DNA from: Primulina eburnea
Lineage: Eukaryota > Streptophyta > Magnoliopsida > Lamiales > Gesneriaceae
NCBI RefSeq assembly: GCF_022965805.1
Contig: NC_133114.1
Span: 8,328,261 to 8,392,260, forward strand
Direction of reading: 5' to 3'
DNA: 64,000 nucleotides
A model generated the notes under the pieces. That model was not told where the DNA came from. It was given only the letters and a program-made list of their open reading frames with translations, and did not search any database. Positions 36,968 to 49,475 of this stretch are shown here, in pieces; positions within the stretch are counted from its first letter, which is position 1; the number at the start of each line of letters is the position of its first letter. Position numbers and translations under genes: made by a program.

Positions 36968-39062
36968 TTTCTCCCCCCCTTAGATATGATTTCGTCCTCG
37001 AAATCACAGGCAATCAATCATATCAATAAGAAGGTATCACATCAATTAAGTAACTCGGGAAATCTTTGTCTCATGTCTGATTCTGTTTCCCAAGTAGTTT
37101 CTTCGATGCCATAATGACTCCACTGAACTTTTACAAGTGGAATAGTCTTTGTTCTGAGTTATCTGTCTGTCACAGATTTCTAATTTTAATCTGGAATAAT
37201 GCTTCAAGAAGTATAATCGCATAATACCACTTGAATAACTGCTGATAGAATCAATCTCACAATACTAGCCTTACAATATCCGTATATACCAATTAACAGT
37301 CCGTAACAACTCAACACCATCAGCTGTTACCGAATATGCTATCCCAAATCAAAGATATATTCGATCTTTGATCTCAAATACCAACAGTCATCGTCCGACG
37401 TTGGCATATTCAATCTGTTTATCATGAGCTGGTTTCATTTTCTTCTGAATTAGCTTCCCTTTTTCAATCATATCTCTGATCATGTCAGGTCTGATCTCAG
37501 GAATCTCAGAGATATCATGTCAATAAAGAGGAAATTTGTACTTCTTAACGTACCACGTCTCCAATGGTACCATTCTCATACTCATCTGATAGCTGTTGTG
37601 GTATGAAAACTCACAACATGGCAAGAAATCCTGCCAATTAGTGTTAAACCAAGCACTATAACTCTAAGAATATGTTCTGAAATCCGGATAATCCCCTCTG
37701 ACTGTCTGTCAGGTAGTGAATACTATTCAGTATTCAGATATTATCTAGTATCCAACTCTTACTGTACATTCTGTCAAACGTGCAAAATCAACTAAAATCA
37801 CGGTTTAATATACTTAACTCTCCACACTCCGTGTAATCTAATCACTTTTCTGATAGAATCTCAGTAATATATCATATTTATACATCTTCATGTACGGTTT
37901 AGCACTCGCAGACTGGGTCAGTCAGTCATTCCTAACTCAATCAATACTCAATTTCGGAAGGAATGTAGTAACTTCATCACGATATCCTTGGAAATGTAAT
38001 CTCATTTCCATTCAGGAACCGACAAGTTACATAACCAATCTCTTGGTTTCTTTCTTTCTATCTTTATCTGTCTGTCGTTCAGACATTTCAGTCCAAACTT
38101 TGCCATATCTAATCTCATCTGTTTCTATCAAAACATTTGCTGCTATCAGGATGCCTACGAAATCAAGTATTGCACCCTTCTGACAATCTCTGGCATTTCA
38201 AATTCGAAATATCGTGTACCAACAAGTCAGTTATTAACATACAATACAGTATTGCTTACCTGATTCATACACGAATTCAGAACAACAGCAATATTCACTC
38301 CGATTCAAAACATCGCTCATCGGTACTGATCTGCTAAACTCATACAACCGCAAATGTCTGACACCGATGTCAACCTCGGCTGACTAATCATGGTTTAACT
38401 CTGCTAAAATCAACAGATACATCATTTTCAGATATAAAAATCCCTGAACATAATCTGGCTCAATCAGGATTTACCATATCAACAGTTTCTAATATCTACT
38501 CAAGGCTAAAATCAATCTGTCTGATTGGAATCAGATCTGAAGTCTTATCTGAGGAGAACATTAATAACGTTCTTATCATTGGTAAATCAGCCAAGGATAA
38601 ACTCAACTTCAGTAAATCAACTGAATACATAAGGAGTCACTCTGCTCCTTTCTGTAATAATTGAGTCATAGCTAGTATGAATATCAAAGGAATTCTCAAT
38701 CTAGAATTTTTATCGTACAATATTCATTCCTTGGCCATCTCAGGTCCAATTCTCACCATCTTCTGGAATTAATCTATGGTAGCTCTGTACTTGATCATCA
38801 TATAAATATCAATAATGCAGTTCCAAAATCATAGAACACCAGTATAATACCATCTACCACACAATCTAACTCGATCTCATTCTTGTCCTACTGTAGTATA
38901 AAAGATCTAACAGAAATCGCTGATACAAGATCTTTTCCCAAAGGAACCGAACAAATACTACAGTAAATAGGGACTCAACAGATAATGCATGAATCAATAC
39001 AAATCTTTCAGACATCAAAATTTGTGAAGCACCGGTATCCCTCAATACCTATGCATGAAAAT
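36968..39062 (-). pseudogene. decayed pol of G2 with chromodomain remnant
   Basis: Next to the 3' LTR is a polypurine tract (AAGGGGGGGAG on the minus strand), then the ATTTCGAGGACGAAAT motif. Before it, in element order, is a readable chromodomain end (VKVQWSHYGIEETTWETES, DMRQRFPELL and stop, about 37160-37040). Weak integrase traces (about 37640-37560, FSYHNSYQMS) lie upstream. The rest, to 39062, has no long frame and no catalytic motif; it is strongly rearranged. Confidence 0.75.
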
Positions 39063-40180
39063 CAAACAAATCAGTTACCTGCAACATCATCATCTGGTGC
39101 TTCCTGAGCCTGCTCCTCGGTCAAAGCAAATACTCTGGCCTGCTGTCTAGGAGGCTGGCCAACTGTCTGGCTTCCTCCTGGCCTCTGCTGTGACTGAGAT
39201 GGTGCTGGCTGAAATGAAAGACCAGTAGCTGATCGTCTACTCCACTATGCTGCTGATCCAGATGATTCGGCTCCCTGGGATCTTTGGGAACCCCTCCGTG
39301 GACATACTCTGGCAAAATGTCCTTGTTGTTTGCAGAAGTGGCAGCTACCAAGTACTCCTTGGAATTGTTCAGTGGCATGTCTCCCTCCACAATTTCCGCA
39401 GTAAGCCCCGGTATAACTCTGTTGGGGACCACTGGAGCTAGAAAAACTGCCGCCAGACTTCTTAAACTGCTTTCCTCTAACCTTCAGAAAATCTTTCCTT
39501 CCACCACTGCTACTGCCACTCTCGAATCGGGGAGGTGGTTGCGGTGGTCTCTATACTGGAGGAACAAATTCAGCTCCTCTCTGCCTTATCAGGCCCGCTT
39601 CAGCACCCTTTGCTCTATTCATGGCATCAGCAAAGTTATTCGGTCGCCCTGTGTTCACCAATGTAAAAATATCGGGGTTCAGGCCATTGATGAACTGATC
39701 GGCAACGGCTTCGTCATTTTCAGACACATGTGGAGCAAACTTCAACAAGGTAGAGAACTTGGTCACATATTCTTCAATGTTCAGCTGACCCTGTCTCAAA
39801 TTGGCAAACTCCGCCCCCTTGTCTTTCCTGTACGATACTGGGAAAAATCTCTGATAAAACTCAGTTTTAAATACATCCCAAGTAATAATCGTACCTCGTT
39901 GCTCCAAGGCCCTCTTCATCGTAATCCACCAGCTTTTTGCAACATCAAGCAACTGGTGCCCAATCAATTTAATTTGGCGCTCATCACTGTACTCTAGTGA
40001 ATCAAACAGCATCTCAATGTTACCTAACCAACTCTCACACTCAACTGATGTCTCAGTACCCTTAAGAGTCGGTGGTTTGAACGACTGAAACCTCTTCAGC
40101 AAGGTTTCCATTGGAGTCGGTGCTACATCCATTGGAGGATTCGAGGTACTACCCTGTTCAGGTACTCTTCTCGGAGGCAT
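39063..40180 (-). pseudogene. gag of G2 with zinc knuckle
   Basis: ATG 40180 starts MPPRRVPEQGSTSNPP. The capsid core is clear: CESWLGNIEMLFDSLEYSD, KSWWITMKRAL, FKTEFYQRFFPVSYRKDKGA, LRQGQLNIEEYVTKFSTLL and DQFINGLNPDIFTLV. The long frame ends at a stop near 39551. A glutamine- and proline-rich stretch and a zinc knuckle (CHFCKQQGHFARVC, near 39350-39310) follow, with a later stop. It is the best-preserved gene of G2 and the most likely to have acted in trans-packaging. A plus-strand frame at 39284-39997 is its antisense shadow. Confidence 0.88.
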
Positions 40181-40444
40181 ATCTGATAATTCAAATGGAT
40201 TAGTAATCCAATCCAATAAACCTGTTTCACTTCAATCCCCTCTTCCGATCATCTTACTGCTGATCGAGAATCGGTTCTGAATCCTTCTCAATAATACATA
40301 TTACCAATCAAATCAGATAAATCAAGTAACATGTATGTCAAAGCAGTAAATCATGCTAGAAATCACAAGCAAGGAAAGAAAGTTCAATCTACCCCACTCA
40401 CTAACTTCTATCTCAGTCTCAAAAATCTACAGTTCTAGTACCTA

Positions 40445-40456
40445 CGGCTCTGATAA
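40445..40456 (-). other. primer-binding site of G2 (approximate)
   Basis: On the minus strand TGTTATCAGAGCC lies a few bases inside the 5' LTR. It differs by one base from the usual initiator tRNA-Met site. Confidence 0.7.
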
Positions 40457-40463
40457 CACCTAT

Positions 40464-42452
40464 TGTGAGGACCCGGACGCTAATCAAGTGCTAAATCATT
40501 ATTGGGACTAATTAATCAATTATAAAATAGGGTCTAAATTTTTTTTTTCAAAATACAAAGCGGAAACGTAATGTAATTTACTCAAATTACATATAAAACA
40601 TGAACATACAAATCTTGTGTTTTCTACAAGAATTCAACTAGGTTCAACTACATATCAGTGCTGAATCCTATGTTGCTTCGAAGCCCGGATCTCCACGCTA
40701 TCTAATCTTCTCTCATCCTCTTCTTGACCCTGATCCAGCCCCACCTGTTGTCATGCACACATACATAACAAGACAACAGCCGGATAACTCCGGTGAGATA
40801 TAAATATCCCAGTATAAACAATGTAAACATGCAATTATATAGAAACATATACAAAAGCATATATCAGTTATCATTAACATGTAGCAATTCAACAAACATG
40901 AATGATATATAAAACTGTAAATCAACATGTCATATCAGATTCAACTCAAACGACGCGTCGTCTCAGACTCGACTCCATTGACGCGTCGTCTCAGACTCGA
41001 CTCAACTCTAACCTAGGGATCCCGATGTCTGGATATAGGTAATTATATCGAATCTCAGTCGATAGGAATGAATCAATCCCTAAACGGCATCGATATAATT
41101 CATATATCAGTATCTGGGCGAAACAGCCGCAGAATTGACGACTCAGTCAATAATTAGGTGAATCAGCCAATAACCAGACGAATCAGCCTGTAATTAAGCG
41201 AATCAGCTTAAGTTTAGACGAATCAGTCAACAATTAGGTGAATCAGCAAATAACCAGACGAATCAACCGGTGACTAGGCGAATCAGCCCATGACTAAACG
41301 ACTCAGTAATCAATACATGCAGTGGCTATGAATCAATAGCCTACAAACATCAATCTCATCAATTACAAATATCAATGTAATAAACTAAGTATGTGATTTA
41401 GGGAAACTCGAGTCAAACTTCACTCGAGTTGTGCAATCCCAACTCAACATTAATTTATACCTTTCTTTCTGATACTCTGACTCTGTCGAAGTCTCGAACC
41501 CCAAGCCTGTCAATACTCAGTCTGACAATAACGATATCGAGTGTACGGTATCAATACATCACTCAATCAATATTGGATATAATCAGAATTTAATCAAATT
41601 ATGTTTCAACAACATAACGTTATAATTTTAATATATCCAGCACAATCATATCAGTCAGATATCAATCCCAACATCTCATAATTAATAACAACTCAATTCT
41701 GATATCAATTCTCAATCAACTCAACTCTAAAAATCATAACAATTTCATATGGTATATGTTCCTCAATCCAGTTCCAATTATACGATGTCTAACATACCAA
41801 GAACATCATATATGAATCATATCAGATTCTGACAATACCATAATTTGAAATCATATCAAAACGTAGCAAAACTTACGTCCAGTTGTAGCCTACGTCAATA
41901 GAAACACGAGGCTGTGTTCAGATTCAAAATCAGACGGATAACTCCTTCGTAAGTCTCCAATCCAACGCGAAGCTTCCTCGTATTTCTTTTCTCGATTCTG
42001 AGGGAATTGGCTTGTTCATATATGTATATATATATAGCCACGTTGCACCCCAAAACCAAGTCGCAAACTTACCTTCTGCATGACTCGCGCTCGGGCGGTA
42101 AGAAAGTACCGCTCGGGCGCGGCACTTTCTGCCCGGATGCTTGGCTTATCACACATTGGCGCTCGGGCGGTAATATTCCACCGCTCGGGCGCCGAACTTT
42201 CTGTTCGAGTATCATTTTTATGGTGCATTGGCGCTCATATTACCGCTCGGGCGCCGAACTTTCTGTTCGAGTATCATTTTTATGGTGCATTGGCGCTCGG
42301 GCGGTCTCTTTCTACCGCTCGGGCGTCACGAGTTCTGTACAAAATCTTGTTTTTCTTGCACCTACGCCCGGCCTTTCCACGTGAGCTCCTATAACCTCAA
42401 GTCTACCAATTAATCAACATCTGATTACAGTAATTAAATCTCGGGCATTACA
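40464..42452 (-). repeat. 5' LTR of G2
   Basis: It is nearly identical to 34975-36967 by eye, with scattered single-base differences. It contains the 20-bp minisatellite (41139-41318) and the GC-rich hairpins (42088-42327). One hairpin unit is duplicated here: about 64 bp around CGCCGAACTTTCTGTTCG occurs twice (from about 42181). Confidence 0.95.
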
Positions 42453-42457
42453 GTCCC

Positions 42458-43600
42458 CATCGCTGCATGCAGACTTTTCCAAAAAGATGACGTAAATCAC
42501 GGATCTCTGTCAGAAACAATAGCCACTGGAATCCCATGCAGACGAACTATCTCCCGAATATATAACTCTGCATACTGAATCATGGTGAATGTTGTCTTAA
42601 TAGGTAGAAAATGGGCTGATTTCGTAAGAAGATCCACAATCACCCAAATGGCATTCGATCCTTTGACGGTTTTTGGCAATCCCACTACGAAGTCCATAGT
42701 GATATTCTCCCATTTCCACTCGGGAATAGGGAGTGGCTTCAATTTTCCCGCTGGTCTCTGATGCTCTGCTTTGACTTGCTGACAAGTCAAACACTCGGAT
42801 ACATATCTCAGAATGTTCCTCTTCATGCCTGGCCACCAATATAACAACTGCAAATCTTTATACATCTTTGTACTGCTCAGATGAATGGAATATGGTGAGT
42901 CATGGGCTTCCTTCATAATAAGATCTCTTTCCTTCATAATAAGATCTCTCAAAGAATCGTCACTAGGAACCCATAGACGGTCTCGATAACGGACTAAACC
43001 ATCCACTGCTGAATATAAACTCCGGCCCTTGGCCTCATCTCTTGCTCTCCACTTTTACAACTGCTCATCAGTAGACTGTCCATCACGAATTCTGTCTCTT
43101 AAAGTCGACTGCAATGATAATGTGGCAAGATTAGGGGCCTCGCCCCTAGCATACAATGTAAGCTCAAACCGCTGTATCTCGGACTGCAACGGTCTTTGGA
43201 GTGATAAATGAGTGATAACTGTTGCTTTTTTACTCAATGCATCTGCCACTACATTATCTTTCCCCGCTAATGTCACAATCATAGTCCTTTACCAATTCAA
43301 GCCATCTGCGTTGTCTCATATTCAACTCTTTTTGGATGAAGAAGTATATCAAACTTTTATGATCGGTGAATTTTTTGTACATCTCCCCATAAAGGTAGTG
43401 TCTCCAAATTTTTAGTGCAAAGACTACTGCTGCAAGCTCAAGGTCATGAGTAGGGTAGTTCTTTTCATGAATTTTCAACTGTCTTGATGCATAGGCGATA
43501 ACTCGATTGTTTTACATCAGAATTGCGCCCAAACCAAGTTTAGAAGCGTCGGTATAAAGAACATACTCCTCTTGCCCTGATGGCATAGGTAATACTGGTG
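42458..43600 (-). pseudogene. RNase H and integrase N-terminal half of G1
   Basis: Read leftward: RNase H ([33 protein letters not shown]), a frameshift, [12 protein letters not shown], then the integrase zinc-binding domain (H...H, CLTCQQVKAEHQRP) and catalytic core (ITMDFVVGLPKTVKGSNAIW, VIVDLLTKSAHFLPI, HGIPVAIVSDRDP). A 21-bp tandem duplication gives DLIMKERDLIMKEAHD (about 42911-42953). The core breaks at 42458 where G2 inserted and continues at 34974. Integrase D,D,E chemistry would join cDNA ends to the target. Confidence 0.9.
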
Positions 43601-43601
43601 C

Positions 43602-45042
43602 TTATATCAAGGCTTGCTTCAACTTGTCAAAACTGTCTTGGCACTCGGTCCCCAAATAAATTTTGCATTTTTCTTCGTCAAGGCGGTCATAGGTACCGCT
43701 ATAGATGAGAAACCTTGAATAAACTTGCGATAATATCCATCTAGTCCCAAGAAACTGCGAATCTCGGTGACACTTTTCGGTACTGGCCACTCTTTCACTG
43801 CTTCCACTTTGCTTGGATCGACTTCCACTCCACTACTGCAAATGATGTGGCCTAAGAATGCCAATTTATCAAGCCAAAACTCGCACTTACTGAACTTTGC
43901 ATGGAGTTTTCTAACTTGCGGTACTTGAAGTGCTGTCCTCAGATGGCGACTATGCTCCTCTCTGCTCTTGGAATAGAACAATATGTCATTAATGAAGACA
44001 ATAATAAACTGATCCAGATACGGCTGAAATACGCGATTCATGAGATCCATGAAGATCGCTGGCGCATTGGTCAACCCGAATGGCATGACCATAAACTCAT
44101 AGTGCCCATATCTCGTGCGACACACTGTCTTGTGAACATCAGACTCTTTGTATTTCAATTGATGGTATCCAGATCGTAGATCAATATTAGAAAATATTCA
44201 TGCTCCTTGCAACTTATAAAATAAATCTTCGATTCTAGGTAGTGGATACTTATTTTTGATGGTAACCCGATTAAGCTCACGATAATCGATACAAAGACGC
44301 ATGCTACCATCTTCTTTTCACAAACAATACTGGAGCGCCCCATGGAGAGTAACTAGGGCGAATGAAACCCTTGTCTAGCAATTCTTGAATTTGATCTTTC
44401 AATTCTTTCATTTCGACAGGTGCTAGAAGATATGGTGCTTTTGATATAGGAACAGTGCCCGACATAAGATCAATAGAAAATTCCACTTCACGATTGTGCG
44501 GAATGCAAGAAACGTCCTTGGGAAAGACGCTAGGAAAATCTCTCACAACATCAACATCTTCTAACTTCTGACTGGTAGATGCATGTGTAGTAGTGACACA
44601 TGCTAGATAAGCTTGGCATCCATGCTTAATAAGCTTCCTCGCACATAGACAAGAGATGATGTGCGGCATTTGCTTGTTTCTCGCCGCCTCAAAGACAAAA
44701 GATTTACCACTAGGCGGCCTAATAGATACTGATCGCTGACGAAAATCAATCGAAGCTCCATTCGCTGATAACCAATGCATCCCAAGTATAATATCGAATT
44801 CGGGCATAGGAAGGACAATAAGATCTGCCCGGACAACATCTTTGAGTAAACGAAGCTCCAGATTCTTAACAATCTTAGTCGTGAGCATTTGTTCACCAGA
44901 AGGGATAGTAACTTTGAAACCCAAACCCATATCTTGAGGAGTAATTTTCAGTCTTTTGATGAAGGTTTCAGATATGAATGAATGTATACAGCTCCTAAAT
45001 CTAGCAAAGCATAGGTAGCTACACCTAGAATGATGATCCTCC
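43602..45042 (-). pseudogene. protease and reverse transcriptase of G1
   Basis: After the intron-like insert comes RIIILGVATYALLDLGA, a protease active site in which the usual DSGA reads DLGA. Next are VLPMPEFDIILGMHWL, the linker and reverse transcriptase (PVEMKELKDQIQELLDKGFI, RPSYSPWGAPVLFV, a frameshift near 44310, [31 protein letters not shown]). The polymerase motif reads FIND where FIDD or YIDD is expected, so one catalytic aspartate is lost. [21 protein letters not shown] follows, then a frameshift near 43640. The enzyme would copy RNA into cDNA; this copy is inactive. Confidence 0.9.
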
Positions 45043-45657
45043 CTGCGGTGAAGATGTCAATTAAATTTTTTCGCGTTGAATCTTAAGGATTTACTATCAT
45101 TAATTCCCAAGGTTATATGAAAATTTCGTGTTGAACTTAAACATTTCTTGAAACAAATTGCACTTTAGTCAATTTTTTTTGAAATTTGCATTATTGACCC
45201 CAAATTTTCGAATTATTGCAATTAAGTCCTTATACTATTTCGAAATTCTGTTTTAGTCCTTTATGTTTCGAGAATTGCACTTTGATCCTTAAGAATTCTG
45301 AAATTGCACTCAGGTCCCTTATATTTTGAAATATTGGAATTTGGTCCCTTAAATTTTCGAAATTGCATGTTAACCCCTCCAAAAATTCGAAATCCTTCCT
45401 AAACCCCTTAATTATGATTTCCTTTAATTTTGGCCCTAAAAATTTTTATTTGGAATCATTTCATCCTTCACATAAAATAAGGCACGAAATGCAAATCATT
45501 TTCCATGGTTTCTAAAATCATAACTTAAGTCCAACTAAGTAGAAAATGCAACCTAATTTTTCACTAGGTTGAATCTTGATTCCCAATAAATTCTAATAAC
45601 CAATTTAACACTTCAAGCAATAATAAGCAATATAAAAATGTTAAATTACTAGGTTAC
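45043..45657 (-). other. 615-bp intron-like insert between gag and protease of G1
   Basis: On the minus strand the insert begins G|GTAACC and ends CACCGCAG|GG, with GT-AG borders. Exact removal fuses TLIMG to RIIILG in frame, matching the uninterrupted TLITGRILLAG at the same site in G0 (about 53250). The insert is AT-rich, full of stops and built of decayed repeats around GGGACCAAAGTGCAATTTC. It could be a true intron or an old insertion whose ends mimic splice sites. Confidence 0.6.
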
Positions 45658-46786
45658 CCATGATGAGTGTAGTGTCTGCCTCTTCCTCAGCTTCCTCGAC
45701 ATTCATAACATAAGCTCGGGCCGTAGTACCCGCCTTCCTCTTTGGGCAATCAATAGCTTTGTGACCAGCCTCCTTGCAGTAAAAACATTTAAATGATCCC
45801 AACTCGCATTTGCCAAGATGTAGACGGTTGCACTCCTTGCATGGTTTCCTTTCAGTAGGCTTTGGTGCTGCAGGATTTTGTGGCTTTGGTGGAGCTGGCT
45901 TGTTGACTGGACCTTGGGGCTTTTGAGGCCCTTGAGGTCTAGTAGGACCCGTATATGGCTTCTTATTCAGCTGATTGTTATTCTGGTAGTGCCGCCTCTT
46001 GTGCTGAATCTCAAAATCAATGTCCTTCAAGGACTGCTCAACCTGATATGCGTAAGTAACTGCCATAGCATAATTCCCCTGACGCATCATCATAACTTTA
46101 TCCCGAATGGTAGGTTGTAAGCCATCCATGAAATGTCTAAGCTTTTCTTCCGCATGCCTAGCAATAAGGGGTACGAAGTGGCAACCCCTATCAAACTTTT
46201 TCACAAAATCAGCAACAGATATGTCTCCCTGACGGAGAGTCATAAATTCTCTCTTTATCCGGCTTCTGACATCAGTAGTAAAGTATTTCTCATAGAATTT
46301 TGTCTTGAACTGTGCCCAAGTGAGTGTAGCAAGGTCAACACCATGCTCGGCTCCTTCCCACCATAAAGAAGCATCGTCCCTAAGCAGATAAGTAGTACAC
46401 CTCACACGGTCGGCGTCTCCCATGTCCAGATAGCGAAAATGTACCTCGAGTGAACGGATCCAACTCTCAGCAGCAAATGGATCGGTGGTGCCAGAAAATT
46501 CCTTCGGCCCTAGCTTCCGGAACTACAAATAAATATCCTGTTGTGGCCTGGGTGGCTGCTGTAGATGCTGTTACTGTATCTGCTGTAACTGCAGTTTTAA
46601 CTGCTGCTGTTGTAATTGCTGCTGCTGTATTTGTTGCTCGAAGAGATGAGCCATACCCTCTAATGCACGAGTAGCAGGATCCCCTGGCGGAGGAGGTGGT
46701 GGTGGTGCATTTCTTTGACTATTCCCTCGACGATTAACACTGTTCTTTTCTTGATTCTCGATAACGGGTGCACGTCTAGGAGGCAT
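45658..46786 (-). pseudogene. gag of G1, with two stops
   Basis: ATG 46786 begins MPPRRAPVIENQEK, followed by a proline run and a glutamine-rich coiled-coil (QQIQQQQLQQQQLKLQLQ). Two in-frame stops lie near 46560 and 46520. The capsid core follows: EFSGTTDPFAAESWIRSLE, YLDMGDADRVRCTTYLL, ASLWWEGAEHGVDLATLTW and MTLRQGDISVADFVKKFDRG. A proline/lysine linker and zinc knuckle (CFYCKEAGHKAIDC, about 45790-45750) end it. It runs straight to the intron-like insert at 45657. Repairable stops make it otherwise one of the best-preserved gags here. Confidence 0.9.
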
Positions 46787-47061
46787 TTTATCCGAACGGT
46801 TTTCAAATTCTAACGTAACCAACATGCAGTTAAATCTAAGTTCTCTAATCATGTGACATGTCCTAATTCTTTTTAGCAATTTAAGCATGCAAAGCATAAA
46901 TGCTCAAAAAGCTAATAAACATGTATCATACACATAATATTCATATCATCATGCAGGTAACAACATATTAAATCACATAAAGCATGTAAAACTTACAACT
47001 CTGAGGCTTGACGACTATTCTTCCTGGTGCTGATGGTGGCACAACCCTTTACAGGAACTTT

Positions 47062-47073
47062 GCTCTGATACCA
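47062..47073 (-). other. primer-binding site of G1
   Basis: On the minus strand TGGTATCAGAGC lies two bases inside the LTR end, a perfect initiator tRNA-Met type site. Confidence 0.9.
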
Positions 47074-47857
47074 ACTGAAACTTCTGCCCTTTTTATTGCT
47101 TTAAAAGTACTAGAAAATTTTTTTCCTCTAAAATTTTCGGCTTTCACTAAAATATTTTTATAAAATATTTTGCCCCTTAAAAATAAATCATCAACCAACT
47201 AGCATCTTAAAAATCAAGTGAAATAGTCAAAAAACTGAAATCGTCTACTGTTTACCAAACCTAAAAAGCAATAATTTGAAAAGTAAAGCCCATACTAGAC
47301 CTCTCAAAAATCTCTCAAAAGCATAAATAAATAGTCTTAAAAATCTTATCTTAAATCAGTAATCATAAAATATAATGCGGAAAATAGTAACGCTGGTCCT
47401 CGGTTGTGTGCACCGATAGTCCAGTAGGATCATCCGCCAAGCCTCCCTCAACCTCACATGCATCAATAACACCTAGTGAGTCTAAAGATTCAACACACTA
47501 TAATCTTTATAACAAGTAATACGTATAAAATCGCATGCAACAGTGAAAATACTTTTAGCTAAAAATAACATTTCATGGCATGCATAAATAACCTTAACCC
47601 TTTTTCCTTATCATGAAATAAAAACATTTTAACATGATAATAAAATTTCCTTTTCCTTTTCTTTTGTTGAATTCAGATCGATAATTGTGAATTTCCTGAT
47701 CATGATCATAAACCTCAAGAGTCGATGGATCCATCTACATGTAACCACAGTACTGGGTGGCGGGGGACACCAACAACACTCTCACTGGTCAACTGGGCCC
47801 TAACCTATCATTTTTCGAATAGAAATACGATCGTCGGGGCTCCCTCTGGGGCCTTTT

Positions 47858-49475
47858 TGTAATAGCCAAGCCTGGTGTAAGGGACGGTTTAAGTTTTCGT
47901 ATGTTTATGGATTATTTAGTTTAGATGTTAAGAGTTGTGATTATGGGTCATAGTATTGTTGGTTATTATTGTTTTGTGGCATTGTTGATATTAATTGATG
48001 GTAGTTGTATTGTATCAGCGTTGTGAGTCGATTTTAGTTGCATAAGAGTTTGTTTTGGCAGAGACCAGACCACACCCGCGGTATTTTGAGCAGCGCACCC
48101 GCGGTCTATATTGCAGCATTTTTAGGAGGATTGCCAAACAGACACCGCACCCGCGGTGTGGTAGGTACCGCACCCGCGGTGGAGGCACCGCACCCGCGGT
48201 GAGTTTTGTACCGCACCTACGGGCGTAATTTTCAGATTTTTTGGTTGTGTTGCCGAGGGCACACCGCACCCGCGGTTCATGTTGGAGCGCACCCGCGGTG
48301 CATGAACAGTAGAAGCGTGTTTCGAGTTTTTAAGTGATATAATTCATGGATTGGCTTCATTTTCCTCATTCTTTCCCCTCATTCTCGATTTATTCAGCTA
48401 AGGGAGACCTAGGGTTCTCATATCTTTCATTTTGTGCCTTTGATTCAAGCTCTTAGTTGGATTATTGTTGTGAGAGCAAGGTTCTCTTGGATTCTAGGAG
48501 CTAAGGTAAGCATTTTGGTATAGTTATTCTTTGGTTTTGGGGTGAGAATTGTTATGGGTTTGTTGGTGTGTTGGTGTAATGGATTAATTGATGTGGGTTT
48601 TTTATTATTGGGTTATTGATGGTGTTATTTATGGTTTATTGTTGTAGGAATTCAACCAAGGGTTTAGGTTGAAGGTGTTCTTGTTGGTAGTAAGTGGAAT
48701 CTCATTTATTGTACTCACATGATAATATATGCATGGTATTTCAATGGTTTTAATGTGCTATTCCCTTCATTTGATTCATGATTATGTATTGATACACTTG
48801 TTATATATATTGGAGGCATTTTATGTCTCAATTGTGAAAAAGGGAATACAAGAGAAAGAGTATGCAAAGTGTTTGATAAAATGCCCAAGAGAGAGTTCAA
48901 ATGTTTTATGGATTGATAGATACATAGTCAGAGATTGCATGCAATTAGTTGATCAACGACCATAGGCTTATATCCCTCAGAGTTATCGATTTATATCGAT
49001 GGGATATAGGTACAGAGACAGAGATACTATATAGATATCAATCCAACAGAGAAAAGAGAAATACCATCTTATTGTTTTATTGCTATGTTATTCATGATCC
49101 AAGAGTTGATGGTATTTATTGATTTCAAAGCTATGTTTTCAGAGTATGATATGTACATTGATATGTAAGAGTTCCACTTGCTGAGTTTTATACTCATTTC
49201 AGTTATTTCATGTGATGCAGATAAGAGGGATGGGCCGGGACGTTGATTGGGGCCGGAGTCATATGCATATAGTTGGAAGGAAGAAGGCCATTTTGCAAAC
49301 ATTTTGGACATGATCCTAGAAATGATATTTTGTATTTTGTTATGTCATTTGAATGATCATTTATTTACTTTTTATTGTAAATGTTCTATGGTAGTTAATT
49401 TTTGAATCCTTCTTTCCTTCAAGAAAAATTTTAAATTCCGCTGTGATTTTATTAAAGCCCATCCGAGGTGTCACA
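47858..49475 (+). mobile_element. solo LTR nested in the G1 5' LTR
   Basis: It starts TGTAATAGCC and ends GAGGTGTCACA, flanked by a perfect 5-bp duplication CTTTT (47853-47857 and 49476-49480). The uninterrupted site is visible in the other G1 LTR near 31880 (GGCCTTTTCCCATAAATG). It holds an array of at least seven ACCGCACCCGCGGT-like units (48070-48299) and a TTGCTGAGTTTTATACTC segment typical of gypsy LTRs. Confidence 0.94.
48070..48299. repeat. array of ACCGCACCCGCGGT hairpins
   Basis: Copies lie at about 48070, 48094, 48143, 48167, 48186, 48261 and 48286, with a degenerate one near 48210. Each can fold as a 5-bp ACCGC/GCGGT stem with an ACCC loop. Spacing is irregular (19-75 bp), so it is not a simple tandem repeat. 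Confidence 0.9.

Larger units (their letters stand above)
34975..42452 (-). mobile_element. Ty3/gypsy element G2, pol-depleted, nested in G1 integrase
   Basis: It is flanked by a perfect 5-bp duplication GTCCC (34970-34974 and 42453-42457). Two LTRs of 1993 and 1989 bp (34975-36967 and 40464-42452) are nearly identical by eye, so the insertion is recent. The 3.5-kb interior has a primer-binding site, gag, decayed pol sequence and a chromodomain end. Missing or decayed protease, reverse transcriptase and integrase mean it would move only with help from other elements. Confidence 0.95.

Noticed and set aside
39284..39997. 237-aa plus-strand frame
   Set aside because: It is the antisense shadow of the well-supported G2 gag on the minus strand.
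48070..48299. CRISPR array
   Set aside because: Units are short GC-rich hairpins with irregular spacing inside a plant LTR. There are no uniform spacers or cas genes.
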